Shown here piece after piece: positions 1 to 11,300 of a stretch of DNA of 64,000 nucleotides (position 1 is its first letter; each line of letters opens with the position of its first letter). This stretch comes from Gnetum montanum (Eukaryota > Streptophyta > Gnetopsida > Gnetales > Gnetaceae), in the NCBI GenBank assembly GCA_015680685.1, contig MNCI01002011.1, forward strand, positions 242,707 to 306,706, read 5' to 3'. Below the pieces are notes generated by a model. That model was given only the letters and a program-made list of their open reading frames with translations, ran no database searches and had not been told where the DNA came from. Position numbers and translations under genes: made by a program.

Positions 1-2409
1 TCTAAATTGTACTATCTTAATGCACGTAACCTTAACCAAGCTTTTGTACAAATCAAAAATATAGAAGAGGCGGCTCAAAATAGCCATGACCCCGCATACT
101 TAGCCTTCAAAAACCAACATAGTAAAAAGAACAAAGAGAAGGAAAAAACAACCATAGCGGTAATAGTAGAAACGCAACAACCAAACAAACCGCCAGGAGC
201 CCCTACTAACTATACTAGACCTACTCCCATGACTACACCAGAATCATCATCATCGCAGAACCCAACACAAAACCATGCAAGAAATTTTGAGAGGAAAGAG
301 CCTTCTCAATATACGCCATTGCCTATGAAGCCATTCCAGCTATTCGACCAACTACTGAAAGCTGGATTAATGAAACATAAACAGTTATCCCTCGCAGCCA
401 TCTAGAGACATGATTGGTTCTGTCAACTCGTACAGAATCCAAGCCTAGCAACGTCGGATGAGCCTCCAGTGCCCAAAGGTTTTAGAATGGATCGCTTCTG
501 CGATTATCATCAACGCAATGGGCACGACACGGATTACTGTTTCACACTGAAACAGGACATACAACGAATGATCGACGAAGGCCAAATCACCTTTGATGAG
601 GCCAACTCGGTCCAACCACAGAACCAAACTATGGGGGTGTATAAAGATCCTCTGAACACCAAAGAGGCGCCATACGTTATCAATACAATCTGCTTTGATG
701 ATGAACCCGAGACACCCAACGTTAACACTGTCTACCCTGAGTATAAACAACAGACACCTAACAAACCGTTCGTAGTGCATGTTCATCCCACTCCATCCAC
801 ATCCATTTCTCAACCATCACCCGCCCCGCAAAAATCATATGTAGTGTGTGTACCTCCTGCTATCATTACCCCGAACATATCAACCCCTCCCACTCAGCCT
901 GCCCCTTTCGTAGTCCGAGTGCCGCTCGCAGTTGTAACAACAGAAGTCCAAGCCTCCACCTCACAAACGCAAGGCAGACCTAGCCCCTACGTCATTAGGA
1001 TGCCTGGCTAGCCTTCTACTCAATCACACCCGACTGTCCAACCACAACCCTGCCCGCCTCCATATGTGGTGCAAATCCCAGGGAAACCCGAAGCTTCAAG
1101 ACCAGCTCCACCTCCACGCCACACACGCGAGCATTTAGCAGATAAGCTTACGCATGAACGCTTGGAGAAAGAGCGTCAATGGTTAGCTGTGGAGCCATCT
1201 AAACCCACTCCACTTAATGTCGTACCCATGACACAACCCAATAGTCAACCAAACGCAGGCAACGAGGGTGAACCCTCCAAAAAACATGATGCATCTGAAA
1301 CGACAGCTCCGAGTAAGAACGATGCACCAACAAAGCATGAAATAAAACTGTTGGGGCCAATGGACCCAGTCACCGCTGATACAAACGCCCCCAACAGTAG
1401 AGATTTGGCAACGGCTTTAACACAAGTCACATAAGCACTCAAGCAGAAGAACACTTCGCTAAGCTTGTATGACTTGATTCTTACATCCCAAACACATTGT
1501 GAAGCCTTAGTAGGCATGTTAACGTCGATCTCAGTAAGTAAGAACTTGCCCCCAAACGAACCATCCATTCATGCAGTAATGTACTCGCCCCAAGGGTCAA
1601 CGTCCAAACCACTAAGCTTCCATAACGATAACATTAAAATGGATAAGAAAACAGGGGAGGTGACAACAACCCCCATGCTCATAATGATACTCATAGATCA
1701 GTTCAAGATACATAGGGTCCACGTAGACGATGGAGCTGCTACGAACGTGGTACCATACCCCATCGTGGAAAAATTAGGGCTGACCGAGTTAATCAAACCA
1801 ACCACAACTACATGTTTAAAATCATTCAGCAGGTCACGTGTGATGGTCAAGGGCATTGTAACCTTAGACTTCATAGCGGGGGACCAGTTTCCCACGTCCG
1901 TCGATTTCGTTGTGGTTGACGAAATGCCGGGGTTCAACCTAATATTAGGAAGACCCTGGTTGGCCCAATTGAAAGCGGTCTCCTCCCCTATACATCAAGA
2001 AATTCACCTACCTTATGAGGGCAGTGAAATAATCATACACGGGGAAGCGGCTACACCTATTGTTTCATCGCACATGGACATGGACCAAGGCTCAAAGGTT
2101 GAACTCGAAAAGCCTAGTCGAAACGACATAAACAAAAAACAACCAGTCAACAGTAATCCAAATCCACCTAAAACAGAGACGCCTGCACCTGACACCATAC
2201 ATACACCTTCTCAATTAAAAACTAACACAGAACTCACAACAAATACTGAAACATCTCAAAACACTAACACAGAAGCCATTCCACCAGATGTCCCTTGGGC
2301 TGAGTTACCATTCAACGTAATCAGCGAAGGGGACGCTGAATACAGAATCATACCCATTGACACATCGCCTAACATTAAAAATAAAAAAATCAAAAAAATC
2401 CTAAAATAA
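1..2409 (+). pseudogene. Element A gag-protease (Tat-like Ty3/gypsy), 5' truncated by window
   Basis: One reading frame (frame 1) runs to TAA at 2407-2409, broken by stops near 405, 1011 and 1434. The first residues (KLYYLNARNLNQAF) match the C-terminal part of gypsy Gag; the same block recurs in element F near 63690. At about 490-580 a zinc-knuckle-like segment (CDYHQRNGHDTDYC) is followed by a predicted helix. A long Pro/Thr/Gln-rich linker follows. The protease lies at about 1650-2040: VHVDDGAATNVV is the active-site strand and NLILGRPWL the later conserved strand. The usual D-S/T-G triad reads D-D-G, so activity is doubtful. Gag would package the RNA and protease mature the polyprotein. 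RT does not follow directly: about 6 kb separates it from the protease. Confidence 0.9.
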
Positions 2410-2650
2410 TACCATCTCGAGCAGTCCGAAACGACATTAAACTATAGCATGTCCGAAATGACGTTAAACTAAAACTCGTTCGAAATGACGTTAAACTACA
2501 ACAAGTCAAAAAAAAACATTAAACTACACCCCATGTCCAGAAAGACGTTAAACTATCATGTCCGCAATGACATGAAACTAGCCACGATCAGAAATGGTCG
2601 GTCAACCGAGAAACCCATGCACATCATCCGAAATGTTACTTGTTTACAAT
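2410..2650 (+). repeat. Degenerate TTAAACTA-type repeat, left block
   Basis: Imperfect units resembling TCCGAAATGACGTTAAACTA recur about every 25-35 bp just after the gag-protease stop. The motif returns at 8030-8200 and 11745-12110 in the same element. No ORF of interest. Confidence 0.75.
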
Positions 2651-2652
2651 GG

Positions 2653-2945
2653 GGCCTGAAATGGCCTTAAACTACACACGGAGGCCCGAAATGGCCTTAA
2701 ACTACACACGGAGGCCCGAAATGGCCTTAAACTACACACGGAGGCCCGAAATGGCCTTAAACTACACACGGAGGCCCGAAATGGCCTTAAACTACACACG
2801 GAGGCCCGAAATGGCCTTAAACTACACACGGAGGCCCGAAATGGCCTTAAACTACACACGGAGGCCCGAAATGGCCTTAAACTACACACGGAGGCCCGAA
2901 ATGGCCTTAAACTACACACGGAGGCCCGAAATGGCCTTAAACTAG
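2653..2945 (+). repeat. Perfect 30-bp minisatellite, about 9.8 copies
   Basis: A 30-bp unit (GGCCCGAAATGGCCTTAAAC plus 10 bp) repeats from 2653 to 2945; only the first copy differs, by one base (CCTG for CCCG). Because 30 is a multiple of 3, both strands stay open through it (MALNYTRRPE on the plus strand), but this is a by-product of the period. The unit is a homogenised version of the degenerate motif just upstream, so this looks like recent local expansion. Confidence 0.95.
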
Positions 2946-3196
2946 ATCACACACTTGTACGTTGTTTCTCCTCTTATAATTACATCCGCATATTACACTT
3001 AGAAAATGAAAAAATAAACCAAAATATTTTACATTGCTGTGTCATGTGTGCAATCAAACTCAAAATCAACAAAAAAATATTTATACATGCAATGCTGTAC
3101 AATCATAAGTGTCAATTGTTTCCGTTTATCTCAAAGTTTTCAAGTTACAATTCCCGTATCAATTTGAGTCAGCATAGTTCCAAAACCAAAAAAAAA

Positions 3197-3298
3197 CTAA
3201 GCATCTGGGATGGGAGGATCGTCCCCTTTAGATCCACCGGCGTCAGGGGCCCCTGCTCCGCTGGAGCCGGCCTCTTGAGCATCGTCACCACCTTCATC
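3197..3298 (-). other. Antisense gene exon 8 (C-terminus)
   Basis: The acceptor GTATTTTCAG|GATGAA opens 33 codons rich in Gly, Asp, Ala and Pro (DEGGDDAQEAG to DDPPIPDA) and a TAG stop at 3199-3197. Nothing is broken in this exon. Confidence 0.6.
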
Positions 3299-3396
3299 CT
3301 GAAAATACAAAATGAGACAACCAATATAAGAACAAGAGAGCGTCAAAATTTTAAACATTCTTTAGCAAATCAACTTCACAATGACAAAATATTTAC
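3299..3396 (-). other. Last intron of antisense gene
   Basis: 98-nt A/T-rich intron (minus strand GTAAAT ... TTTTCAG) separating the coiled-coil exon from the acidic tail; its phase-0 junction is the cleanest evidence for splicing in this gene. Confidence 0.55.
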
Positions 3397-4180
3397 TATA
3401 GGAGATCTCTCCAAACCAAACTCCAATCGACGAAGCATTTCCTCCTCCGAAACACTAGCCCAATCTGTTTCCCGAGGCCTAGGTCGACGTCTTCCAAGGC
3501 CTTTCCCTTGTCAACGGCCGACCAGACAGGACGCTTCAAAGGAAATTTACCCATAGTAACTTCCCCAGAAGCAGTGGTAATAACCCTCTTAGGAGATTCC
3601 ATCTCAACTATGGTGTTCTCCGCAAAAGTATCGAACGTAGAACGTAAGCCCAAACCCTCTACGAACATCTCAAGTTGCCGTTTCTCTATAGAAACTTCTT
3701 TCAAGGATTTCTTATAATGGTGCTTATGATTCTTCTCATCTTGGCCCCACTTATGCACCTTGGAGGCAAATGCCCTCCAATCCTGGCACTTCAGATTCAA
3801 TAGGTCTATCTGGGCTTTACGTTCCGCGAACCTCCGAGTTAGTGACGCATGGCGATTCAACAAGTTCCAATATCTATTGTACGTAATCTCGGTCGTTCGC
3901 CAAGAACTATCACCTGCTAATCGGGCCGAAGCGAATTCATAACGAGCTTTGAGATCGTCGCGTTCGATTGATAACTCGGAGACTTCCTTCTCCTTTTTCT
4001 GGATCTGCAACCATAGTTGTTTGATGGATCGCCTACAGGTCCACACTGACTTGGCGTTATGGACAAGGCTTTCCACCAGCTCATTGCAAACCGGCCTTGG
4101 TACCTATTCCACTTCTGGGGATAGTGTAGCCAAACTATTAATGCTAATTACCTCGGAGGGATCCCACCTTAACTTGGCAC
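3397..4180 (-). other. Antisense gene exon 7: coiled coil
   Basis: Long Leu/Glu/Lys/Arg heptad-rich sequence (QKKEKEVSELSIERDDLKAR, later HKWGQDEKNHKHHYKKSLKE) indicates a coiled coil and hence probable dimerisation. Similar segments occur in the 3' ORFs of B (near 23310) and C (near 50370). The open frame changes near 3500 because of a small indel; the downstream frame ends FGLERSPI at ATA|GTAAAT and joins exon 8 in phase 0. Confidence 0.6.
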
Positions 4181-4265
4181 CTATGCGTACGAAAAGATCA
4201 AATGTTAAGACAACAGAAACAGGGCGTGGCACTCTAAAATGGAAAACCATTTAAAAACATCATAC

Positions 4266-4457
4266 CTATTTCGAGGTGGACCTCCTAAATTCATTCGACA
4301 ACCTCTTCCACGATCCCAGCCACAAAATCCATTTTACTTGGCATTTCCATCCAAGTAAATGGCTCATGGGTGCGGGAACTAACCTCAGCGGTCCTCTCAG
4401 AGGGAACCGTCTTCATGGGTACATCTAAGTGCACTGTCCTGGTTTCGCTCCCTTCGT
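4266..4457 (-). other. Antisense gene exon 6
   Basis: A pyrimidine-rich acceptor (TTTTTTTCTCAG) opens DEGSETRTVHLDVP and a run of acidic residues; two stops lie near the 3' end. The donor ATAG|GTATGA is followed by a short intron of about 85 nt to exon 7, with phase kept. Confidence 0.5.
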
Positions 4458-4546
4458 CTGAGAAAAAAATGAAAATATGAAAATAAAATACCATAGAAAT
4501 GATAACTAACAGGGCAAGTTGAAATAAGATAAAAAAGAAAACATAC

Positions 4547-4803
4547 CACGCTCCTCGTCACCTTCTGGAGGATCGCCTAAATCCAGATTCCCCTGAAGAA
4601 AGCTGCGGAACATTTGTTCGACACCACCCTGGTCATCTAACGGCTCAGTTTCCGTGGTGTTCTCCTTTAATTCCTCCGTTCCTCCTCCCTGATCCTTTTC
4701 CATATTTTCCTCTTCATTATTCCTCTCCGGGTTCGTCTCCTCCTCCTTTGTAATGGTTTCTAGCGCCTACTTCCTCACTTCTCGAATCAGGCCAAAGACA
4801 TCA
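4547..4803 (-). other. Antisense gene exon 5: acidic linker
   Basis: Glu/Asp-rich sequence (EEENMEKDQGGG, then QMFRSFLQGNLDLGDPPEGD) ends at the donor CGTG|GTATGT and joins exon 6 in phase 1. The start is approximate: the expected acceptor near 4804 reads CAC rather than CAG, so it may be mutated. Confidence 0.45.
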
Positions 4804-4883
4804 GTGACATGTAAGCGATTGAAAAGGCAAAATTATAGACAAAATAAAAACAATAAAATAATAAGCTGGGAAAATCTACATAC

Positions 4884-5913
4884 TGGGCATCTTGAATCTT
4901 ATGCGCTTTACTCATGGCTCCCTCACATTAGAAGCTTCCTCAGCTATGTGTTCATGTCTCTTCAGCTTTGTTTTGGCCTGGCCAACGGTTTCTTTAATAA
5001 CCCGCTCAGCTCTCCTTGCAGTGAGGGGCACATCATCTGGCTCTAATCCCAGACTATCGCGAGTATGAATGGAGGTACCCGACGATCCCCCGGTCATGAT
5101 AGACATAGACTCGTCGATGCCTTCAGGTGCATCCTAGGACTTAGCTGTCTCGAACAAGTGGTTGATCCACGAGCGGGATAGTTGACCCTGATTCCGTAGA
5201 ACAAACTTGTTACCCGCGCAGACTACCAAAAACTCGGTGAAGCGACGAAGGTAGCCAGCGAAGAAGGCAAAAGTGAAGTGAGATTGTGCCTCAACATTCG
5301 AGTGCAATCGCACTATCTCCTTGTGCATGCCCGACAACAGAAATTTAGCCTAGTTATAGTGCACGCTAGTTTCCAGGATGGTTCGCATAACGCGCACCAC
5401 CTCAACCCCAAGGCTCCGTACCTGAGAAAGGGTTTTGGGAAATACCTGCACCCTAAACAGGGGATACAGTTCATTTACCTCCTCAACCTTTGCCTTCCCC
5501 TGCATTGGGAATCCCTTGGCATCCTTGGACAGGCCCAACCAATCCTCCAACTCGCGCACTGTATGGAGCTCTATCTAAAACTACATTTATGCCATCTGCC
5601 GGTACCCCAAACAAGTTTGAAAAGAATTTTGGCGACAGATGGAAAACTACCTTAACACCCTTAATCTGGATGTTGTAGTACGAGACAGACTCATTAAAAG
5701 AATCCACGATCCCAATCATTTCCCCTATTGATACATTAGGACTTGGGGTCATGAAGAGCTCCATAAGGCCGGCATTGTCCAAGCAGCAAACAATAGATGG
5801 CGAAGCATGGTTGCGTAACCATTTTTGGGCCTTAGTCATCTCCTCGAACTTCATTGACAGTGTTGTCTTAGTTTTCCCAGTTGTGATAGGATCCCCGCCA
5901 GGAGGTGCATCAA
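4884..5913 (-). other. Antisense gene exon 4: plant-transposon-protein-like domain
   Basis: The acceptor CATTTACAG|TTGATG is strong and keeps frame. The translation contains KWLRNHASPSI, then IQIKGVKVVFHLSPKFFSNL followed by FGVP, which matches the 'RG..VDFSPE.IN..LG.P' signature of ORFs annotated as putative plant transposon protein (Transposase_32 type; name from memory). A frameshift lies near 5560: one frame carries VVLDRAPY and another continues RELEDWLGL. The region then reaches HFTFAFFAGYLRRFTEFLVV. A GTATGT donor ends it at 4884. Confidence 0.6.
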
Positions 5914-5999
5914 CTGTAAATGCAATGTAAGATTGTTGTATCAGTGTAACTCTCGGCAATTAAAACACGTTAGCACATCCAAAAGACATTGTCATTTAC

Positions 6000-6268
6000 C
6001 TCCCATAGTAGACTTAGATGTGCTGCCTGAACCAGAGTCATGAGGGAAAACTGGCCCCCGGTCCGACCAATCTTTATCCAGACATCCACGAGCTTGGCAC
6101 ATTGCCAACGCTCTAGAGAATCGTTGATGAAAATAGACGATATCCCCCTTCATTAGACCTAAAACAGCTTTACGAAGGGTCGGACCTGCCATAAATGCCT
6201 ATAGAGCGGTACAGGTTAAGGCAAGTCCATCATCCTCGACACATATTTCGTCAGCATTAACTTTAGGC
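6000..6268 (-). other. Antisense gene exon 3
   Basis: The acceptor GTGTGTAG|GCCT opens a stretch with an acidic start and one stop, then AGPTLRKAVLGL and a Ser-rich end, finishing at GGGAG|GTAAAT. Phase into exon 4 agrees (phase 1, valine codon). Phase from exon 2 does not agree, so an indel or a different acceptor is likely. It may be the C-terminal part of the phosphatase-like domain. Confidence 0.5.
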
Positions 6269-6343
6269 CTACACACGAAAAGATGTCAAAATTGAGGCAA
6301 ACACCAAACGACGAAAAGAAGCAATAAACCTGAATGGTCATAC

Positions 6344-6791
6344 CTGCCCACTCGGTACACTATGCCGGGAGGATTCTGGAACAATGTGTGCGCACGCGAC
6401 CAAGAATAAGGTGTTGTCAAGGTAGTCCTGCCCTCGTGGTAATCGGGCCCACACCCGTGCTAACGGGTGTATGGACCTGGGCCTGCAGGTAGAACCGTCC
6501 TCATTCGTCAGCTGCCCCTCATCGATGTCTTCCATAAAGATAACGACACCCTCCGCGGCTCCTGGCAGCATTGCCTCAAGTATGCTCCGCACCACCAGTT
6601 CAGTTAAGTGTGACCAGATAACTACTTCAAAATTGTCCAGTATGAAGGACAGGAATTCAGATGCACCTTCTCTAAACTAAACCCCGTTGTGTTCCACGGT
6701 TAGGTCTGGGGTAGGCTCATCCGCCTCCATGGGGCCAAACCATGTTAGCACCCCGACAAGCTCAACCATGAGGAGGAAAGGCTTGGTGTTC
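6344..6791 (-). other. Antisense gene exon 2: FCP1/NIF phosphatase-like domain, degenerate
   Basis: The acceptor GTTTACAG|GAAC precedes a hydrophobic strand FLLMVELVGVL at the place of the family's aspartate-bearing first motif. Next comes EFLSFILDNFEVVIWSH, matching the FL...FEV.(I/V)W(T/S)S block, then LARVWARLP and DNTLFLVACA, where the family has VW..., NTLL(I/L)DDSP. Order and spacing fit HAD-type FCP1/NIF phosphatases. The catalytic aspartates of motif 1 (E/V here) and of the DDSP motif (VACA here) are missing and one stop falls within, so no phosphatase activity is expected. Assignment is by eye from known family motifs. The exon ends at CAG|GTATGA. Confidence 0.6.
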
Positions 6792-6889
6792 CTGTAAACA
6801 ACCAGAGTACTAATGTAAAATTAGCCATGCTTCAAAACAACGCGAAAAATAAAGGTTCACATAGTAGACTGACACTTAGAAAAATTTTC

Positions 6890-7550
6890 TAAACTGTTTA
6901 CGCCCGACGTATATGTTGCCAAACCTAGCGTAGATGCTGCCAAAATTTATTTACGCCCGGCGTATACGCTGCCAAACCTAGTGTAGACGTTGCCAAAATT
7001 TGTTTACACCCAGCGTATATGCTGCTTGACCCAACGTATACGCTGACAACTAGTTGTTTATGCTGACGTCCGAACCTCTTACGCTTAGCGTATACGCTGA
7101 CGAAACGCGCAGCGTATACGCCACAGAAGTGGCTAGCGTAAATGGTCTACGCTAAACGCTAAATAACAGTTTACGCTGGAAAGATGAAAAGCAAGTATAT
7201 GTCGTATCCTACTTGAAAAGACAACTGTGTACGCTCATCGTATACGCTGAAGAAACCCCCAGCGTATACGCCATCACAGCGTAGATCATCTACGCTGATA
7301 AAACAGAATGCTTACACTAACAAAACAGAACTTCGTGCATAGAAAACTTGTTACGCCCTATAGCCTTTAGTGTATACGTTGATACAACTGTCTACGCATC
7401 ATGCAAGGAAAAAATAATTACGCTGTGCACTGAAAACAGATTACGCTATGACAGTCTACGCTAACCCGACCTTATGCTGCAGGTTTACGCTCGGCGTATA
7501 CGCCGAGACCCTATACGAAATTGTTTACGCTACAAAGCATGCACAAGCAA
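6890..7550. repeat. GTATAC/GCGTATACGC palindrome cluster in element A
   Basis: Many copies or near copies of GCGTATACGC. At 6897-7035 they form a 53-bp higher-order repeat (steps of 21 and 32 bp between GTATAC-like hexamers). The cluster lies within intron 1 of the antisense gene and resembles the array in the same element's 3' LTR. Related ACGTAGACGCC words at 7710-7790 lie in the antisense leader. Confidence 0.85.
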
Positions 7551-7582
7551 AAATAACTAACAAATGCGGTGTCAGAGCCTAC

Positions 7583-7713
7583 CTGTGTGATGTTCCAGGC
7601 CATGATGGAATCCTTGGCCGAGGCAGGCATTGCAGCATGGCTTTGCTCTCCTCTGCGAAGGTTAAGTTAGGACTCTTCCTCCCTTGCCCTTTCACGTCCT
7701 TGCCTTTGCCCAT
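7583..7713 (-). other. Antisense gene exon 1
   Basis: The ATG at 7713-7711 opens a lysine-rich start (MGKGKDVKGQGRKS) and 43 codons, ending in AG before the donor CAG|GTAGGC. It joins exon 2 in phase 2 to give an arginine codon and an open frame into the phosphatase-like domain. The next upstream ATG is in another frame and soon stops, which favours this start. Confidence 0.6.
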
Positions 7714-7878
7714 CTCGGCGTCTACGTTGGGGTTTGATCATTGGCGTCTACGTTGGGGTTTAATCGACGTCTACGTTGAGGTTTAGGTTTACACTTACGC
7801 TAGGTTTCGTAGTTTACGCTTACGCTCACTCAGTTGCTTACACTCAGAATGCAATGTGACAAATGAAGCGCCCCCACC

Positions 7879-7886
7879 TTTTTATA
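7879..7886 (-). promoter_or_regulatory. TATA box of the antisense gene
   Basis: Minus-strand TATAAAAA in a GC-rich context (GCACTATAAAAAGGTGGGGG), about 165 bp before the exon 1 ATG. It points away from pol, so it cannot serve sense transcription. Confidence 0.6.
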
Positions 7887-8029
7887 GTGCTCCGCTGACA
7901 CTGACGCAGCCACTTACGCCGCCGCCTCCCAGTCTACTACTTTTTGCCTTTTTACTCATTTTTCGTCAAAAATTCGCTCAAAAATGATAAAAAAATAGAA
8001 ATTACTACGTCCCGGTTCCCCTGTGGACC

Positions 8030-8200
8030 CCATTCCAACTTAAACTGCCATTACGGCTGGGTATGGCCTTAAACTGCCATTACGGCCCGGTATGGCCTTA
8101 AACTGCCATCTGCAGATTACATGTGGCCCGATAAGACGTTAAACTGCCACCCACGGCCTGGCATGGCCTTAAACTGCCATGCGTCCCAGTGTGACGATAA
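8030..8200 (+). repeat. TTAAACTGCCAT-type repeat, middle block
   Basis: About five units of the form GGCCTGGTATGGCCTTAAAC followed by TGCCAT, spaced about 30-40 bp. They are close to the 30-bp minisatellite at 2653-2945, so related repeats bracket the antisense gene. Confidence 0.8.
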
Positions 8201-8339
8201 TCCACCATCATGCATGTACACATAATCTAAAAATACCAAAGAACATAGAACGATACCCATTAGCTCATTCAGCTCTCTGTTTATTGGCAGGAGCAAGCCT
8301 GATGGATTGCTAGCAGTTAACTGCACCGTTAATCATTGA

Positions 8340-11300
8340 AGGACCATATGGCAAAATTGCAAGAGATATTAACATAAACCTCATCCACTTAAGTTCATCA
8401 ACGGATGACGCAGTCATCACCTCAACACAACAAACAATAGACAACTACAAAGGCATGACAAGATCCCTCAACATAGGAGCCGAAAATATCACCAAAGACC
8501 CATTGACCGAAACCCCCATAACCATTCCCGATGGGGAAATTAAAATACTAAAATTAAGCACATTACTAAAACCTCACCTAGCCAAGAACATTGAAGACGT
8601 GCTTAGGGAAAATATGAAAGCATTCGCTTGGTCTTATACAGACATGCCCGGACTAGATCCCCGAATTGTCCAGCACAATATTATTCTGGACCCAAAATTA
8701 AGACCAGTAACATAGAAGGCACAAAAGGTTAAACCCGAAGTGGCATTAGCAGTTCGTAATGAGATCACCAAACTTTATCAGGCTGGCTTCATTCAAGCTA
8801 TTGATTACACCGAGTGGGTATCCAACATGGTCATTGTTCTGAAGAAGAATGGGAGCATTCGCTTAGGTATTGACTTTCAGGATTTAAATATTGCAACCAT
8901 AAAAGATGATTTTCCTCTACCCAGCATCGATCAACTTGTTGACTCGACTGCTGGGCACGCGCTATTATCTTTTATGGATGGCTTCTCGGGATACAATCAA
9001 ATATGCATCAACCCGAGGCATTAGCTTCGGACAACCTTTATGACACCATGGGGAATCTTTTGTTACACAATGATGCTATTCAGTCTCAAGAATGCTGGGG
9101 CCACGTATCAAAGAGCAATGACATTCATCTTTAGAGATTACATGTTACACTCGCTCAACGACTATGTAGACGAAATTGTGGTTAAGTCAAAAACATCGGA
9201 ACAACATATACAAGACCTTGACCTGGTATTAAAACGCTGTTTAAAGTATGAATTGAGACTCAACCCAACAAAATGTGTCTTCGACGTCAAGACAGGAAAA
9301 ATGCTTGGATTCATAGCCTCAGAAGTAGGGATACGAGTAGACCCCGATAAGGTTAAGGCCATAACAAACCTGAAACCACTAGGCAACCTTACCGAACTTC
9401 GAGGTCTACAAGGTAGATTACAGTTTATCAGGCGCTTCATAGAAAAATTGACAGACAAACTAAAACCAATGAACCACCTGTTACGCAAGAACGTCCATTT
9501 CGAATGGACTCCGCAGTGTCAAGAAGCATTCGATAGCATTAAAATGACACTTTCCTGATTACCCACGGTTTACCCATCTCAAAACGATAAACCATTTTAC
9601 ATCTACCTCGCTACTTCGGATTTGTCGATTGCGTCTATGCTTTGCCAGAAACAAGATGACAGAACCGAAGTCTCTGTGTATTACTGAAGCCATGCATTAG
9701 TTACCTACGAGAAAAAGTATAACGACGTGGAGAGGTCTTGTTTAGCTTTGGTCTTTGCTTTGAGAAGATGGCGAAATTACCTCTTCCGTAACCAAGTTAA
9801 CATAATTTGTAGAGATAATGTGCTCAGGGCCATCACAGGAAACATTTACGAAATGAGTCGAATAGCCCGCTGGAAAGCCATGATAGCTGAATTTGACCTG
9901 CACTACATAGCGCAATCATTAGTTAAAGGTCAAGCCATAGCAAGTCAAATGGCCATGTCACCAATGCATGATCAAGTGACAATAGAACCAGAATTCCCGG
10001 ATGAGGATATAAGCGCAATAGACATAGTGCCCAACAACTATGATGCCATTCTAAACTTTGATGGAGCGTCCACCTCTCGAGGGGGAAGTGCAGCCACTGT
10101 TATCACCTATCCCTCCTGGGAGATCCGACCCTTTGCTTATCGTTTCAACTTTCATTGTACAAACAACATAGCAGAATACGAAGGTCTCCTTAGAGGTCTC
10201 GTGGCAGCATTGGCTTTAGACATCACACGGCTTGTGGTCAGAGGAGACTCGCAGCTGGTCATAAACCAAGTCACAGACGTCTATACATGTAAAGCCCAAC
10301 ATTTACAACCATATTGCAACCTGGCAAAACACCTAACGAGGTGATTCGAAAACATCGATGTGCAACACATCTCTAGAAATGACAATACCATCGCAGACGC
10401 ACTAGCCATCTTGGTATTAAACATATCGCCTAACATGTTCCACACGTTGCCAAGCTCCATAACCAGTTGTGCCGAACCAATAACCGATACTCTTGACACA
10501 CTGCGAATCGCATCTGTTAGTACGACACACGCCATAGAATGGTATGATGACATAAAAGAATACCTTCTACGCGGCGAAACACCACGACATCTAACAAATG
10601 CACAAAAGGATGCAGTACGAAAATGTTCTAAGCAGTACACCCTAGTAGGGGACATGTTATGTCATAGATCCTACGAAGGCATATTGCTAACATGCGTCAA
10701 TAGTACCGATGCCCAAACCATTGTCGAACAAGTACACAACGGATTATGTGGAGCACACATAGCGCCAAAATCCATGATGACAAAGATTAGACGCTTAGGC
10801 TATTATTGGCCACACATGGAATACGACTGCCTCTCCAAGGTCAAAACATGTAGTACTTGTCAAAAACATAGCAATCTAATACATGTCCCACCACATGAAT
10901 TGCATACAGCCCAAATCACGTGGCCCTTTCAAAAGTGGGGATTGGACCTTATCGGCCCGATAACACCCTCATCTTCTGTAGGGCATGGCTTTATCATAAC
11001 CGCAACTAAATATTTTATGAAGTGGGTAGAAGCTGCTCCCCTTCGAAAAACTACATCTAAACATGTATGCAATTTCATTCTCGAAAACATTATAACCCGC
11101 TTTGGCATTCCCATGACAATCATCACTAACAACGGGCCACAATTTAGTAGCGCCGAGACCAAAACCTTTTGTGAAAGTTTAGGGATCAAACACTTGTTTT
11201 CATCCCCTTATTATCCTCAGAGCAATGGGCAAGCAGAGGTGACGAACAAAACGATTTTCACAATACTCAAAAAGATGCTCATCCAAAGCAAGCGAAGATG

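Larger units (their letters stand above)
3197..7713 (-). pseudogene. Antisense multi-exon gene inside element A
   Basis: Eight exons are proposed on the minus strand, with GT donors throughout and AG acceptors except perhaps at exon 5: 7713-7583, 6791-6344, 6268-6000, 5913-4884, about 4803-4547, 4457-4266, 4180-3397 and 3298-3197. Splice phase agrees at 1/2, 3/4, 5/6, 6/7 and 7/8. Junctions 2/3 and 4/5 do not join cleanly, and several stops and frameshifts lie in exons 2-7, so this copy is broken. Domain order: short basic N-terminus; FCP1/NIF phosphatase-like region (exon 2); plant-transposon-protein-like region (exon 4); acidic linker (exon 5); coiled coil (exon 7); acidic Gly-rich tail. 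A TATA box lies about 165 bp upstream of the first ATG. Accessory ORFs, some antisense, are known in Tat-lineage elements; the phosphatase-like part is unfamiliar to me there. Exon borders are inferred from splice signals only. Confidence 0.75.

Noticed and set aside
2644-2945. Two overlapping repeat proteins (MALNYTRRPE plus strand; CSLRPFRASV minus strand)
   Set aside because: They arise because the repeat unit is 30 bp long and lacks stops; no start context, no similarity and no reason for translation.
2653-2945. CRISPR-like array
   Set aside because: Units are contiguous with no unique spacers, in a plant retroelement.
6890-7900. A nested LTR of A between the antisense gene and RT
   Set aside because: The palindromes recur, but spacing, flanks and TATA position differ from the 3' LTR, and intron/exon phase fits an antisense 5' region.
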